From positions 186,001-250,000 of the forward strand of contig NZ_JBNJLK010000001.1 of NCBI RefSeq assembly GCF_051195255.1: DNA of 64,000 bases, given 5' to 3'. The notes under the pieces are model-generated. The model saw only the letters and a list, made by a program, of their open reading frames with translations. It had not been told where the DNA came from and did not search any database. A program made the translations under genes and the position numbers. Origin of the DNA: Falsirhodobacter sp051195255 (GTDB lineage: Bacteria > Pseudomonadota > Alphaproteobacteria > Rhodobacterales > Rhodobacteraceae). Shown here piece by piece: positions 1-7,314 of this stretch (within the stretch, counting starts at the first letter, position 1; every line of letters begins with the position of its first letter).

Positions 1-351
1 GTTGCCCACCGCCATCGCGGCATAGCCCAGCTTGTTGATGAACTCCGCCGCCGCCTCGTGCTTGTAGTGGGTGTAGAAAAGCGTGCCCTGATACCAGTCG
101 CCCGCGTCCAGCAGCAGCGGGTTGGTCGCCCGCGCCTTCGCCTGGTCCACGGCCGTCACCAGCCGCGCGACCCCGCCAAAGCATTTGCCCGCCGCGTCAT
201 CCTCCGCCCCGCAGGTGGAGCCGGTGGCGGTGATGGGTTCGAACCGGTCGTGCACGTCGTTGGTGTGCAGGATCGTCAGGGTGAAGTCGGCCTGCGCCGC
301 GCCCGCGCTCAGCGCCAGGGCACCGGCGGTTGCCAGAAGGGTTGTCCGCAT
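1..351 (-). CDS. 5'-nucleotidase/UshA-family metallophosphatase, N-terminal part (runs off the window)
   Basis: The first 117 codons of a periplasmic nucleotidase are visible; the rest lies beyond the left edge. Residues 1-21 form a signal peptide with an AQA cleavage site. The mature protein opens with the family's metal-binding block HTNDVHDRFEP (about residues 29-39; D32 and H34 are likely ligands), followed by LDAGDWYQGT (82-90) and AVGN at the edge. This order is that of UshA/CpdB-type calcineurin-like phosphoesterases, which hydrolyse nucleotides outside the cytoplasm. The C-terminal substrate-specificity domain is not visible, so 5'-nucleotidase cannot be separated from 2',3'-cyclic phosphodiesterase. 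It is divergent from the DUF952 gene, with 96 bp between the starts. Confidence 0.85.
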   Translation of the reverse strand, partial: MRTTLLATAGALALSAGAAQADFTLTILHTNDVHDRFEPITATGSTCGAEDDAAGKCFGGVARLVTAVDQAKARATNPLLLDAGDWYQGTLFYTHYKHEAAAEFINKLGYAAMAVGN

Positions 352-447
352 CGAAAGCTCCATGTGCATGCGGGGCCAGACTGCGGCGCGTCATCTCACA
401 TGTCAAAGCGGGATTGACCGACAGCCCGATTGGGAGCAAGAGACATC

Positions 448-786
448 ATGCTGATTTACAAGATCTTCCGGCGTCCGGAATGGGACGCGTTCCGAGCTTC
501 GGGCAAGACCGCCGGTGCACCGGTGGATCTGGCGGACGGCTACATCCACATCTCCACCCGCGAACAGGTGGCCGAAACGGCCGCCAAGCATTTCCGGGCC
601 GAGGCCGATCTGGTGCTGGTGGCGCTGGACGACGCGGCCCTTGGCCCCGATCTGCGCTGGGAACCGTCGCGCGGCGGCCAGCTTTTCCCGCATCTTTACC
701 GTGATCTGACGCTGGACGACGTGGTGTGGGACAAGTCCCTGCCGCTGGGGGCCAGCGGCCATATTTTCCCCGAGGGTGTGATATGA
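448..786 (+). CDS. DUF952 family protein
   Basis: A 112-aa protein beginning MLIYKIFRRPEW, with the DUF952 core: ADGYIHIST, a central LVLVALD strand and WEPSRGGQLFPHLY. The family has no established function. The ATG at 448 is chosen over an in-frame TTG at 430 because GGGAGC sits just upstream and the homologous N-terminus begins here. Its stop overlaps the pyrD start in ATGA (783-786), so the two genes are probably translationally coupled. Confidence 0.85.
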   Translation: MLIYKIFRRPEWDAFRASGKTAGAPVDLADGYIHISTREQVAETAAKHFRAEADLVLVALDDAALGPDLRWEPSRGGQLFPHLYRDLTLDDVVWDKSLPLGASGHIFPEGVI

Positions 787-1847
787 CTGCCTTGGAACGT
801 GCCGGCCTTGGCCTTCTGCACCGGATGGATCCGGAAACCGCCCATCACTGGTCGCTGAACGCCCTGCGCGCGGGCCTTGCCCCGCTGCATGGCGGGCCGG
901 CCACCGGCGCGCGGCTGGCCACCACGCTGGCGGGAATACCGCTGGACAACCCGATCGGGCTGGCGGCAGGCTTCGACAAGAACGCGGTGGCCGTGGCCCC
1001 CCTGATGCGGGCGGGCTTCGGCTTCCTCGAGGTGGGCGCCGCCACCCCCCGCCCCCAGTCCGGCAACGCCAAGCCCCGCCTGTTCCGCCTGCCCAAGGAC
1101 CGCGCGGTCATCAACCGCTTCGGCTTCAACAACGAAGGCGCGGCGGCCATCGCGGCCCGTCTGGCCATGCGCCCCCGGGGCCGCGTTCCGGTGGGCCTGA
1201 ACTTGGGCGCGAACAAGGACAGCACCGACCGCGCCGCCGATTTTGCTGCCGTTCTGGCCTGCTGCGGGCTTCACGCGGATTTCGTTACGGTCAACGTGTC
1301 GTCGCCCAACACCGAGCGCCTGCGCGACCTTCAGGGCCGAGAGGCGCTGGCCGCCCTTCTGGCAGGGGTGATGGACGTGCGCGCCACGCTGGCCAAACCC
1401 GTTCCCGTCTTCCTGAAGATTGCCCCCGACCTGACGGAAGGCGATCTGGACGACATCGCCGAGGTGGCCCTCACCTCTGGCCTGTCGGGAATCATCACCA
1501 CCAACACCACCCTGTCGCGCGAAGCGCTGTCCGACGCCCAGCGCGAACAGGCGGGCGGGCTGTCGGGTGCGCCGCTGTTCGAACGCTCCACTCGCGTGCT
1601 GGCGCAACTGTCGCAGCGGGTGGCGGGGCGGCTGCCGCTGATCGGCGTCGGCGGCGTGGGGTCGGGCGAACAGGCCTATGCCAAGATTCGCGCGGGCGCC
1701 TCGGCGGTGCAGGTCTACAGCGCCATGGTGTTTGAAGGGCTGTCCCTTATCCCCCGGATCGCGCGCGAACTGGACGCGCTTCTGGCCCGCGACGGCTTTG
1801 CCACCGTGGCGGACGCGGTGGGCACGGATCGTGAGCGCTGGCTTTAG
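783..1847 (+). CDS. pyrD: Dihydroorotate dehydrogenase (quinone), class 2
   Basis: A 354-aa membrane-associated flavoenzyme oxidising dihydroorotate to orotate with quinone as acceptor, the fourth step of pyrimidine synthesis. The N-terminal amphipathic region (LGLLHRMDPETAHHWSL) is the class 2 quinone and membrane segment. FMN and substrate motifs follow: GLAAGFDKN, NVSSPNTERLRDLQG with the catalytic serine region, TNTT, and the C-terminal phosphate-binding GVGGVGSGEQAYAKIRAGA. Length and motif order are normal. It is coupled to the upstream DUF952 gene by ATGA, and its stop overlaps the stop of the convergent Lrp-like gene by 2 bases. Confidence 0.95.
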   Translation: MTALERAGLGLLHRMDPETAHHWSLNALRAGLAPLHGGPATGARLATTLAGIPLDNPIGLAAGFDKNAVAVAPLMRAGFGFLEVGAATPRPQSGNAKPRLFRLPKDRAVINRFGFNNEGAAAIAARLAMRPRGRVPVGLNLGANKDSTDRAADFAAVLACCGLHADFVTVNVSSPNTERLRDLQGREALAALLAGVMDVRATLAKPVPVFLKIAPDLTEGDLDDIAEVALTSGLSGIITTNTTLSREALSDAQREQAGGLSGAPLFERSTRVLAQLSQRVAGRLPLIGVGGVGSGEQAYAKIRAGASAVQVYSAMVFEGLSLIPRIARELDALLARDGFATVADAVGTDRERWL

Positions 1848-2080
1848 AAGGCCTTGAACGTCATCGTCGTCAGGGTGCGCTGGATGTGAGGAATATCGAA
1901 CAGGCGTTCCGACAGCCAGTGCCCCACATCGGAACCTTCGGGAAGGTAGACCTTCGCCATCAGGTCCCATTCGCCGGAGGTGGAATACAGTTCCGACACC
2001 ACCTCGCGGGCATAGATGGCGTCCGCCACCTCGTAGGTCTTGCCGGGGGCGCAGCGGAACTGGACGAAGACGCAGATCAT
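1844..2080 (-). CDS. Stand-alone Lrp/AsnC ligand-binding (RAM) domain protein
   Basis: A 78-aa protein (MICVFVQFRCAPGKTYEVAD...) matching only the ligand-binding/dimerisation domain of Lrp/AsnC regulators, with no helix-turn-helix. The start codon sits in ATGA with the stop of the upstream helicase gene (2077-2080), which fixes the start and suggests coupled translation. Stand-alone RAM domains are known in many bacteria and oligomerise around amino acids, but the target here is unknown. It converges with pyrD and the stop codons overlap, leaving no room for an intergenic terminator. Confidence 0.8.
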   Translation of the reverse strand: MICVFVQFRCAPGKTYEVADAIYAREVVSELYSTSGEWDLMAKVYLPEGSDVGHWLSERLFDIPHIQRTLTTMTFKAF

Positions 2081-3609
2081 GGTGTTTCCTCGGATTGGAG
2101 TTTCAGTCGGGGAGCCGCCTTGGGCAGATCGTCGATGCCAAGCGCCTGCTGCGGACGGGCCAGACGGTTGCGGACGATCCACAGCAGCCGGTTTTCTGCC
2201 CGCGTGATCGCGACATAGGCCAGACGCTTCCACAAGGGCACGCCCGCCTCCATCCGTCCGGCCTGCGCGGCGGCGTAAAGGTCCGGCGCGAAGACCTGCA
2301 CCTTGTCCCATTGCGACCCCTGCGCCTTGTGGATCGTGACGGCCGCGCCGTGCAGGAAGGCCGCGCCCATGCGGGCGGCGGCGGGGATGAACGGCTCCTC
2401 CTCGTCCGGCTTCTCGATCTTGATGATCGACGCGGCCGAGATCTGCGGATCTTCCGCCCCCACCACGTGCAGACGGGCGAAACCGTCGCGCGTGCCGGGT
2501 CCCAGATAGATGACCTGCGCGCCCTTGATCAGGCCGCGCGCTTCCAGATCGATGCGCTTCTTGCGGTGCTTCAGCGGCAGTTCGATCCCGTCGCAGACCA
2601 GGGGTTCGCCCGGCAGCAGCGCATCTTCCGGCGCGCCATGCACCGAACGGAAGGCGGTGATCAGCCGGATGCGCGTGGCGTTGCGCCAAACCAGAACCGG
2701 CGACCGCGCCATCAGGTCGCTGTCCACCCGCTGCGCCCAGACGACGCGTTCATCCTTGGCGGCCGCCTCTTCCACCATCCGTTCGAACCGGTGGAAATCG
2801 ACATCCGGATCGGCCAGCGCGTGGGCCAGATCCAGGATCGGGTTGTCCTCGGCCTGACGGTGGATGCGGTTCAGGATCAGCTGGCGCGAGGCGCCCAGCC
2901 GTTCGAACACCATCTGGCCGGACTGGTTCACCGGGGCCAGCTGTGCCGGATCGCCGAACAGGACCAGCGTCGGAAAAATCTCGCGCAGGTCGTCGAACTG
3001 GCGTTCGTCCAGCATGGAGGATTCGTCGACGAAGCCCACATCCAGCGGCTCTTCCCGCCGCTTCCAGCCGCGTATGAAGTCCGACCCCCGCAGCCCCGCC
3101 GCCGCCAGCGCGCCCGGAATCGACGGCACGGTGTCATAGAACGCCTTGGCCCGGTCCAGCGCGGCCTCGGTCATGCCCTCCACGTCCACGGGCCGCTTGC
3201 CGGTGCCCGCCAGCCATTCGGCCAACGCCTCGTAATGCGGATCATAAACGGGGGTGTAGAGGATGCGATGTATGGTGGTCGCCGGCACCCCGCGCATCCG
3301 CAGAACGGACGCCGCCTTGTTGGTGGGCGCAAGGATCGCCAAGGTGCGCCGTTCCTTGCGCTTCTTCCCCTCCCAGTCCGCGGAGACGATGTCCACCCCC
3401 GCGTCGCGCATGGACTTGGTCAGCTGGGCCAGAAGCAGCGTCTTGCCCGACCCCGCCTTGCCGATGACGGCCAGAACGGTGGATTTCCCTTCCAGCGCCG
3501 GCTGGTGGGATGCGTGTTCCAGATCGACCCCCATGCCCAGAAGCTGTTCGGACAAACGATCCCAAGCTTCGGCCTGGTCTTCGGAAAAGGTGATGGCGGG
3601 CACATTCAT
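2077..3609 (-). CDS. ATP-dependent RecD-like superfamily 1 DNA helicase
   Basis: 510 aa with a complete SF1B helicase motif set: Walker A GKAGSGKTLLLA (about residues 52-63), DESSMLDE (motif II), FGDPAQLAPV (motif III), TIHKAQGSQWDKV (motif V) and YVAITRAENRLL (motif VI, UvrD_C_2 type). There is no nuclease domain, and it is shorter than E. coli RecD, so it is better described as a RecD-like or exodeoxyribonuclease V alpha-like helicase than as a RecBCD subunit; no recB or recC is nearby. It lies downstream of the acyltransferase and the 56-aa gene and is coupled to the Lrp-like gene. A role in DNA repair or replication restart is inference. Confidence 0.85.
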   Translation of the reverse strand: MNVPAITFSEDQAEAWDRLSEQLLGMGVDLEHASHQPALEGKSTVLAVIGKAGSGKTLLLAQLTKSMRDAGVDIVSADWEGKKRKERRTLAILAPTNKAASVLRMRGVPATTIHRILYTPVYDPHYEALAEWLAGTGKRPVDVEGMTEAALDRAKAFYDTVPSIPGALAAAGLRGSDFIRGWKRREEPLDVGFVDESSMLDERQFDDLREIFPTLVLFGDPAQLAPVNQSGQMVFERLGASRQLILNRIHRQAEDNPILDLAHALADPDVDFHRFERMVEEAAAKDERVVWAQRVDSDLMARSPVLVWRNATRIRLITAFRSVHGAPEDALLPGEPLVCDGIELPLKHRKKRIDLEARGLIKGAQVIYLGPGTRDGFARLHVVGAEDPQISAASIIKIEKPDEEEPFIPAAARMGAAFLHGAAVTIHKAQGSQWDKVQVFAPDLYAAAQAGRMEAGVPLWKRLAYVAITRAENRLLWIVRNRLARPQQALGIDDLPKAAPRLKLQSEETP

Positions 3610-3645
3610 GCCCGAACCATAGCCGCCCCGCGCCCCCGGCGCCAG

Positions 3646-3816
3646 TCAGTGGACGGGCGTGTCGGGGTCCATCGCGCGGGCCGTGATCTCGGCCTCGGCC
3701 ACGGGAAGCAGCGCTTCCACCCGTTCGGCCAGTTCGGTCAGGCCGTTCTGCATCGAATAGCTTTGCAGATCCCGAAGCACGTCCAGGATCCAGTCATGCG
3801 CCAACTTCGCTTCCAT
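3646..3816 (-). CDS. Small conserved-looking protein of unknown function, 56 aa
   Basis: Encodes MEAKLAHDWILDVLRDLQSY... (56 aa), predicted largely helical and acidic, with no signal peptide or membrane segment. The ATG at 3816 has a strong GGAAGGAAG ribosome-binding site and overlaps the 3' end of the acyltransferase gene by 23 bases. The following helicase starts 36 bases downstream. I do not recognise a family. The position between two genes of the same operon and the good ribosome-binding site argue that it is real. Confidence 0.65.
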   Translation of the reverse strand: MEAKLAHDWILDVLRDLQSYSMQNGLTELAERVEALLPVAEAEITARAMDPDTPVH

Positions 3817-5173
3817 CCGGTCTTCCTTCCGTGCCACGGTCCAGCCGTTGCAACACGCTTGCCGCGTAGAACGCAAGAAGGCGTGCCTTGCCAGCGGCGG
3901 GGATCAGCCGACCCCCTTGTTCAACCACGATATCGCGTTTTTCCAAAGCGCGAAGTCCTTCCGCCACCGGATCTTCGGGCAAAAGTGTCACCGCCCCCAC
4001 ATGTGCCAGTTCAACGCGCAGTTGCGCCACCGCCGCCGGCAAACCATGGCGGCTGACCGAACCACGGGACAGCGCGGCGGCCACCAAGGGCACGGGCAGG
4101 ATGGGGATGTTGCGGCCGATCTCGTCCATCAGATCGCGGGCCAGCGCGTCCGGGCCCCGATCCTCGGCCCGCCGTGCCTTCCAGGCCTGAAGCGAGATGG
4201 GCGCCCCGAACGCCACCCCTGCCGCGCCGAAACCCGGAAAGCGTCCGCGCACCAGCCGCCAGAAGGTACGCAGCACGAAGCCCACGAACTGCGCCGGCCC
4301 CGCGCGGAACCGCCGTTCGCCCACGCGGTCCGCCTCGGTCAGGATGCGATCCTCCAGCACCCGGTCATAGGCGATGCCCACCGGCACGAACAGAAGGTCC
4401 CGCCCCTCGGCGGCCATCAGGTAGCTGAGGAGTCCGACCTTCGGCGTGCCGATGCGGCCATCCAGGCTCAGCCCCCCTTCGGGGAAGAAGGCCTGCGTCA
4501 CCCCCGCTTCGGTCGACATCTGGACATAGCGGGCCAGCACCCGGCGATACAGCGGACTGCGGGAATTGCGGCGGATGAAATACGCCCCCATCGCCCGGAT
4601 CAGCGAGGACAAGGGCCAGATGCGCGCCCATTCCCCCACTGCATAGGACAGGGCCGAGCGTTGGGCGACCAGCCACGTCACCAGCACGTAATCCATGTTC
4701 GAACGGTGGTTCATCACGAAGACAACCGTCGCGTCGCGGTTCACCAGATCCCCCCTCGGGGCCGAGGCCGCGATCCTCACGTCATAGAAGGCGCGGCTGA
4801 ACCGGCGGGCAAAGCGGGTGGCGAAACCGAAATAGACGGTGGCGGAAAAGGCGGGGACGATCTCGCGCGCATAGGCGCGGGCGCGTTCCAGCACCACATC
4901 CTCGCGTGTCTGGGTGCTGCGGGCGCTTCGGGCGACGGCCGCGCTGATCGCCGGATCGTGCACCAACCGCAGGATCATGTCCTGACGGCGCATCAGCTTG
5001 AACGGCTCGATCGGGCGGTCCAGCCGCAGGTTCAGCCGGGCCACCACCCGTTCCATCCGCCGCCGCAGATACCAGCGGGCCGAGGGGACGAGCACCCGGT
5101 CCAGCGCCGCCACGATGGCGAAGGCCAGAACCAGAACAAGCAGCCAGACGGGAAGTTCAACGGTGGCGGTCAT
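3794..5173 (-). CDS. PlsB-like glycerol-3-phosphate acyltransferase
   Basis: 459 aa. An N-terminal hydrophobic segment (residues 8-30) anchors the protein in the membrane. The acyltransferase block I NHRSNMD gives the HX4D catalytic pair (H156, D161), and block III FPEGGLSLDGRIGTPK resembles the glycerol-phosphate-binding motif of PlsB (E. coli FIEGGRSRTGR...). The protein is much shorter than E. coli PlsB (about 800 aa) but fits the shorter alphaproteobacterial type. It probably esterifies glycerol-3-phosphate at sn-1 in phospholipid synthesis. It is first in a probable operon with the 56-aa protein, RecD-like helicase and RAM-domain protein, which share no obvious pathway. Confidence 0.82.
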   Translation of the reverse strand: MTATVELPVWLLVLVLAFAIVAALDRVLVPSARWYLRRRMERVVARLNLRLDRPIEPFKLMRRQDMILRLVHDPAISAAVARSARSTQTREDVVLERARAYAREIVPAFSATVYFGFATRFARRFSRAFYDVRIAASAPRGDLVNRDATVVFVMNHRSNMDYVLVTWLVAQRSALSYAVGEWARIWPLSSLIRAMGAYFIRRNSRSPLYRRVLARYVQMSTEAGVTQAFFPEGGLSLDGRIGTPKVGLLSYLMAAEGRDLLFVPVGIAYDRVLEDRILTEADRVGERRFRAGPAQFVGFVLRTFWRLVRGRFPGFGAAGVAFGAPISLQAWKARRAEDRGPDALARDLMDEIGRNIPILPVPLVAAALSRGSVSRHGLPAAVAQLRVELAHVGAVTLLPEDPVAEGLRALEKRDIVVEQGGRLIPAAGKARLLAFYAASVLQRLDRGTEGRPDGSEVGA

Positions 5174-5208
5174 GCGGGCACCTTAAAGGCACCCGCATGG
5201 CCCGGCAA

Positions 5209-6597
5209 TCAGGCGTGGATGGCGCCGTCGCCGCAGGCCAGCGCCGCTTCGCGCACGGCTTCCGAGAAGGTCGGATGCGCGTGGCAGGTCAGCGCCAGAT
5301 CCTGGGCCGAGGCGCCGAATTCCATCGCCACGCAGACTTCGTGGATCAGGTCGCCCGCCATGGGGCCGATGATGTGGCATCCAAGGATGCGGTCGGTTTC
5401 CGCGTCCACCAGCAGCTTCACGAAGCCGTCCGCCTGGAAGATCGCCTTGGCGCGGGCATTGCCCATGAAGGGGAACTTGCCGGCCTTGTACTTGCGGCCC
5501 GCTTCCTTCAGCGCTTCCTCGGTCATGCCGACCGACGCGACCTCGGGCGTCGTGTAGATCACGCCCGGGATGACGCCATAGTTCACGTGGCCATGCTTGC
5601 CGGCCAGGATCTCGGCCACGGCCATGCCCTCATCCTCGGCCTTGTGGGCCAGCATCGCGCCGGGGATGGCGTCGCCGATCGCATAGACGCCCTTCACGTT
5701 CGTCTGGAAGTGGTCGTCCACCTTGACCACGCCGCGCGGCAGCATTTCCACGCCCAGCGCTTCCAGCCCCAGACCTTCGGTGTAGGGTTTGCGGCCGGTG
5801 GAGACCAGAACCGCATCCGCCTCAATCGAGGCTTCGGACCCGTCCTTGTTCAGCTTGTACTTGACGGCGACCTTGTCGCCCTTCACCTCAGTGCCCTGGA
5901 CGGCCGCGCCCAGAACGAACTCGAACCCCTGCTTGGTCAGGATCTTGTGGAAGGCCTTCACGGTGTCCGCGTCGGTGCCCGGCAGGATCTTATCTTGGAA
6001 TTCGACCACCGTGACCTTCGCCCCCAGACGTTTGTAGACCGAGCCCATTTCCAGCCCGATCACGCCTGCGCCGATCACCACGAGGCTCTCCGGGATCTTG
6101 TCCAGCGCCAGCGCACCGGTGGAGGTCACCACCTTCTTCTCGTCCACCTCGACGCCCGGCAGGGTCGCGGGTACGGAGCCGGTGGCGATGACGATGTTCT
6201 TCGCCTCGTGCACCTCCTCGCCGACCTTGACGCGGCCGGCCTCGGGGATCGATCCCCAGCCCTTCAGCCAGGTGACCTTGTTCTTCTTGAACAGGAACTC
6301 GATCCCCTTGGTGTTGCCGTCGACCACGTCCTGCTTGTAGGCCTGCATCTTCGACCAGTCGACGGTCACGTTTGCGCCCATCAGGCCCATCTTCTCGAAG
6401 TTCTCGTGAACCTCGTGCAGGTGGTGGGTGGAGTTCAGCAGCGCCTTGGACGGGATGCAGCCGACGTTCAGGCAGGTCCCGCCCAGCGTCTCGCGCCCCT
6501 CGACGCAGGCGACCTTCAGGCCAAGCTGCGCGCAATGGATGGCGCACACATAGCCGCCGGGGCCGCCGCCGATCACGATCACATCAAAACTGGCCAT
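5209..6597 (-). CDS. lpdA: Dihydrolipoyl dehydrogenase (E3)
   Basis: 462-aa FAD disulfide oxidoreductase that re-oxidises dihydrolipoyl groups with NAD+. Visible are the FAD-binding GGGPGGYVCA, the redox pair C42/C47 in GGTCLNVGCIPSKALL, the NAD-binding VIGAGVIGLEMG, and the C-terminal HAHPTFSEA carrying the His-Glu catalytic dyad. The ribosome-binding site GAGGAGC precedes ATG. It is the last gene of the run that starts at sucC, downstream of sucB and two small genes, so it is most likely the E3 of 2-oxoglutarate dehydrogenase. Confidence 0.97.
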   Translation of the reverse strand: MASFDVIVIGGGPGGYVCAIHCAQLGLKVACVEGRETLGGTCLNVGCIPSKALLNSTHHLHEVHENFEKMGLMGANVTVDWSKMQAYKQDVVDGNTKGIEFLFKKNKVTWLKGWGSIPEAGRVKVGEEVHEAKNIVIATGSVPATLPGVEVDEKKVVTSTGALALDKIPESLVVIGAGVIGLEMGSVYKRLGAKVTVVEFQDKILPGTDADTVKAFHKILTKQGFEFVLGAAVQGTEVKGDKVAVKYKLNKDGSEASIEADAVLVSTGRKPYTEGLGLEALGVEMLPRGVVKVDDHFQTNVKGVYAIGDAIPGAMLAHKAEDEGMAVAEILAGKHGHVNYGVIPGVIYTTPEVASVGMTEEALKEAGRKYKAGKFPFMGNARAKAIFQADGFVKLLVDAETDRILGCHIIGPMAGDLIHEVCVAMEFGASAQDLALTCHAHPTFSEAVREAALACGDGAIHA

Positions 6598-6618
6598 AAA
6601 AGTCGCTCCTCGGAGATG

Positions 6619-7005
6619 TCAGAAAAGAACGGCCAGGAACATGACGATCGTCGCCACGAGGCCGCACAGGAAGAAGATCGAGCGCCACGGCGCCAGACCC
6701 ATGTAATAGGCGGGAACGTAAGCGATGCGGGCCAGCAGGTAGACCCACGCCGCCAGATCCGTCAGCCAGAAATCGCTGTCCGTCACGTACACGGCCAGGG
6801 CGGCCGCCGCGAACAGGACGAAGTTGTCGAGATGGTTGCGCATCGCGCGCTGCATGCGCCCGGTGTCGGTGGCATAGCGCGGTTCCGCATCGCGCGGGCT
6901 GAGGTTGTATTCGTGCCCCATGTCCCGGTCCTGAAGACGGGAGGTGAACAGCACGATGCCGACATACAGCAGTGCGGACAAACAAAGAACGATGATCTCG
7001 GCCAT
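6619..7005 (-). CDS. MAPEG family membrane protein
   Basis: 128 aa with four predicted membrane helices and a polar stretch ending RMQRAMRNHLDNFVLF, the signature of the MAPEG family (membrane-associated proteins in eicosanoid and glutathione metabolism). The bacterial members are mostly uncharacterised; glutathione transferase-like activity is possible. It starts 2 bases after the stop of the 79-aa gene (TAG at 7007-7009) and lies between sucB and lpdA in the same direction, so it is probably co-transcribed with the 2-oxoglutarate dehydrogenase genes. Confidence 0.85.
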   Translation of the reverse strand: MAEIIVLCLSALLYVGIVLFTSRLQDRDMGHEYNLSPRDAEPRYATDTGRMQRAMRNHLDNFVLFAAAALAVYVTDSDFWLTDLAAWVYLLARIAYVPAYYMGLAPWRSIFFLCGLVATIVMFLAVLF

Positions 7006-7006
7006 G

Positions 7007-7246
7007 CTATGCGGTCCTCAGGAAGGTTGCGGTGGTCGCCCCGCCAAAGGCGGTTTCCTTTTCAAGCCAGGCCTTCGCATGGGCCGGATTGTGAACCTCC
7101 ATCAGCGCGAAGGCCGCGCCGTGATCCACCGCCCGCCACAGTTGCAGCTGCGTCAGCCCGGAATTGGCGCGGTCTTCCGCGCCGTCGTCCCAGGACGATT
7201 TCCAGCCTTCGTAATCGGGTGTGTCGATCTGAAGAAGCAGCTGCAT
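7007..7246 (-). CDS. 79-aa protein of unknown function between sucB and lpdA
   Basis: Encodes MQLLLQIDTPDYEGWKSSWD..., 79 aa, soluble, with a ferredoxin-like alternation of strands and helices that recalls small antibiotic monooxygenase/DUF3764-type dimeric barrels; that resemblance is weak. AAAGGC precedes the ATG. Its stop is 1 base from the MAPEG start, so the two are read together. There is no catalytic motif that I recognise. Confidence 0.7.
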   Translation of the reverse strand: MQLLLQIDTPDYEGWKSSWDDGAEDRANSGLTQLQLWRAVDHGAAFALMEVHNPAHAKAWLEKETAFGGATTATFLRTA

Positions 7247-7266
7247 CGTGGTGCCTTTCCCATGAC

Positions 7267-7289
7267 GGGCGCGCGGGGATCGCGCGCCC
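7267..7289. other. GC-rich hairpin between sucB and the 79-aa gene
   Basis: Eight-base arms GGGCGCGC / GCGCGCCC flank a 7-base loop in the 68-base gap downstream of sucB. On the sucB strand it is not followed by a T-run, so it looks like an mRNA-stabilising or partially terminating hairpin rather than a strong intrinsic terminator. It could lower expression of the downstream lpdA part of the operon. Confidence 0.5.
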
Positions 7290-7314
7290 TTTCGGGATCA
7301 ACCGTGAAACGCGC

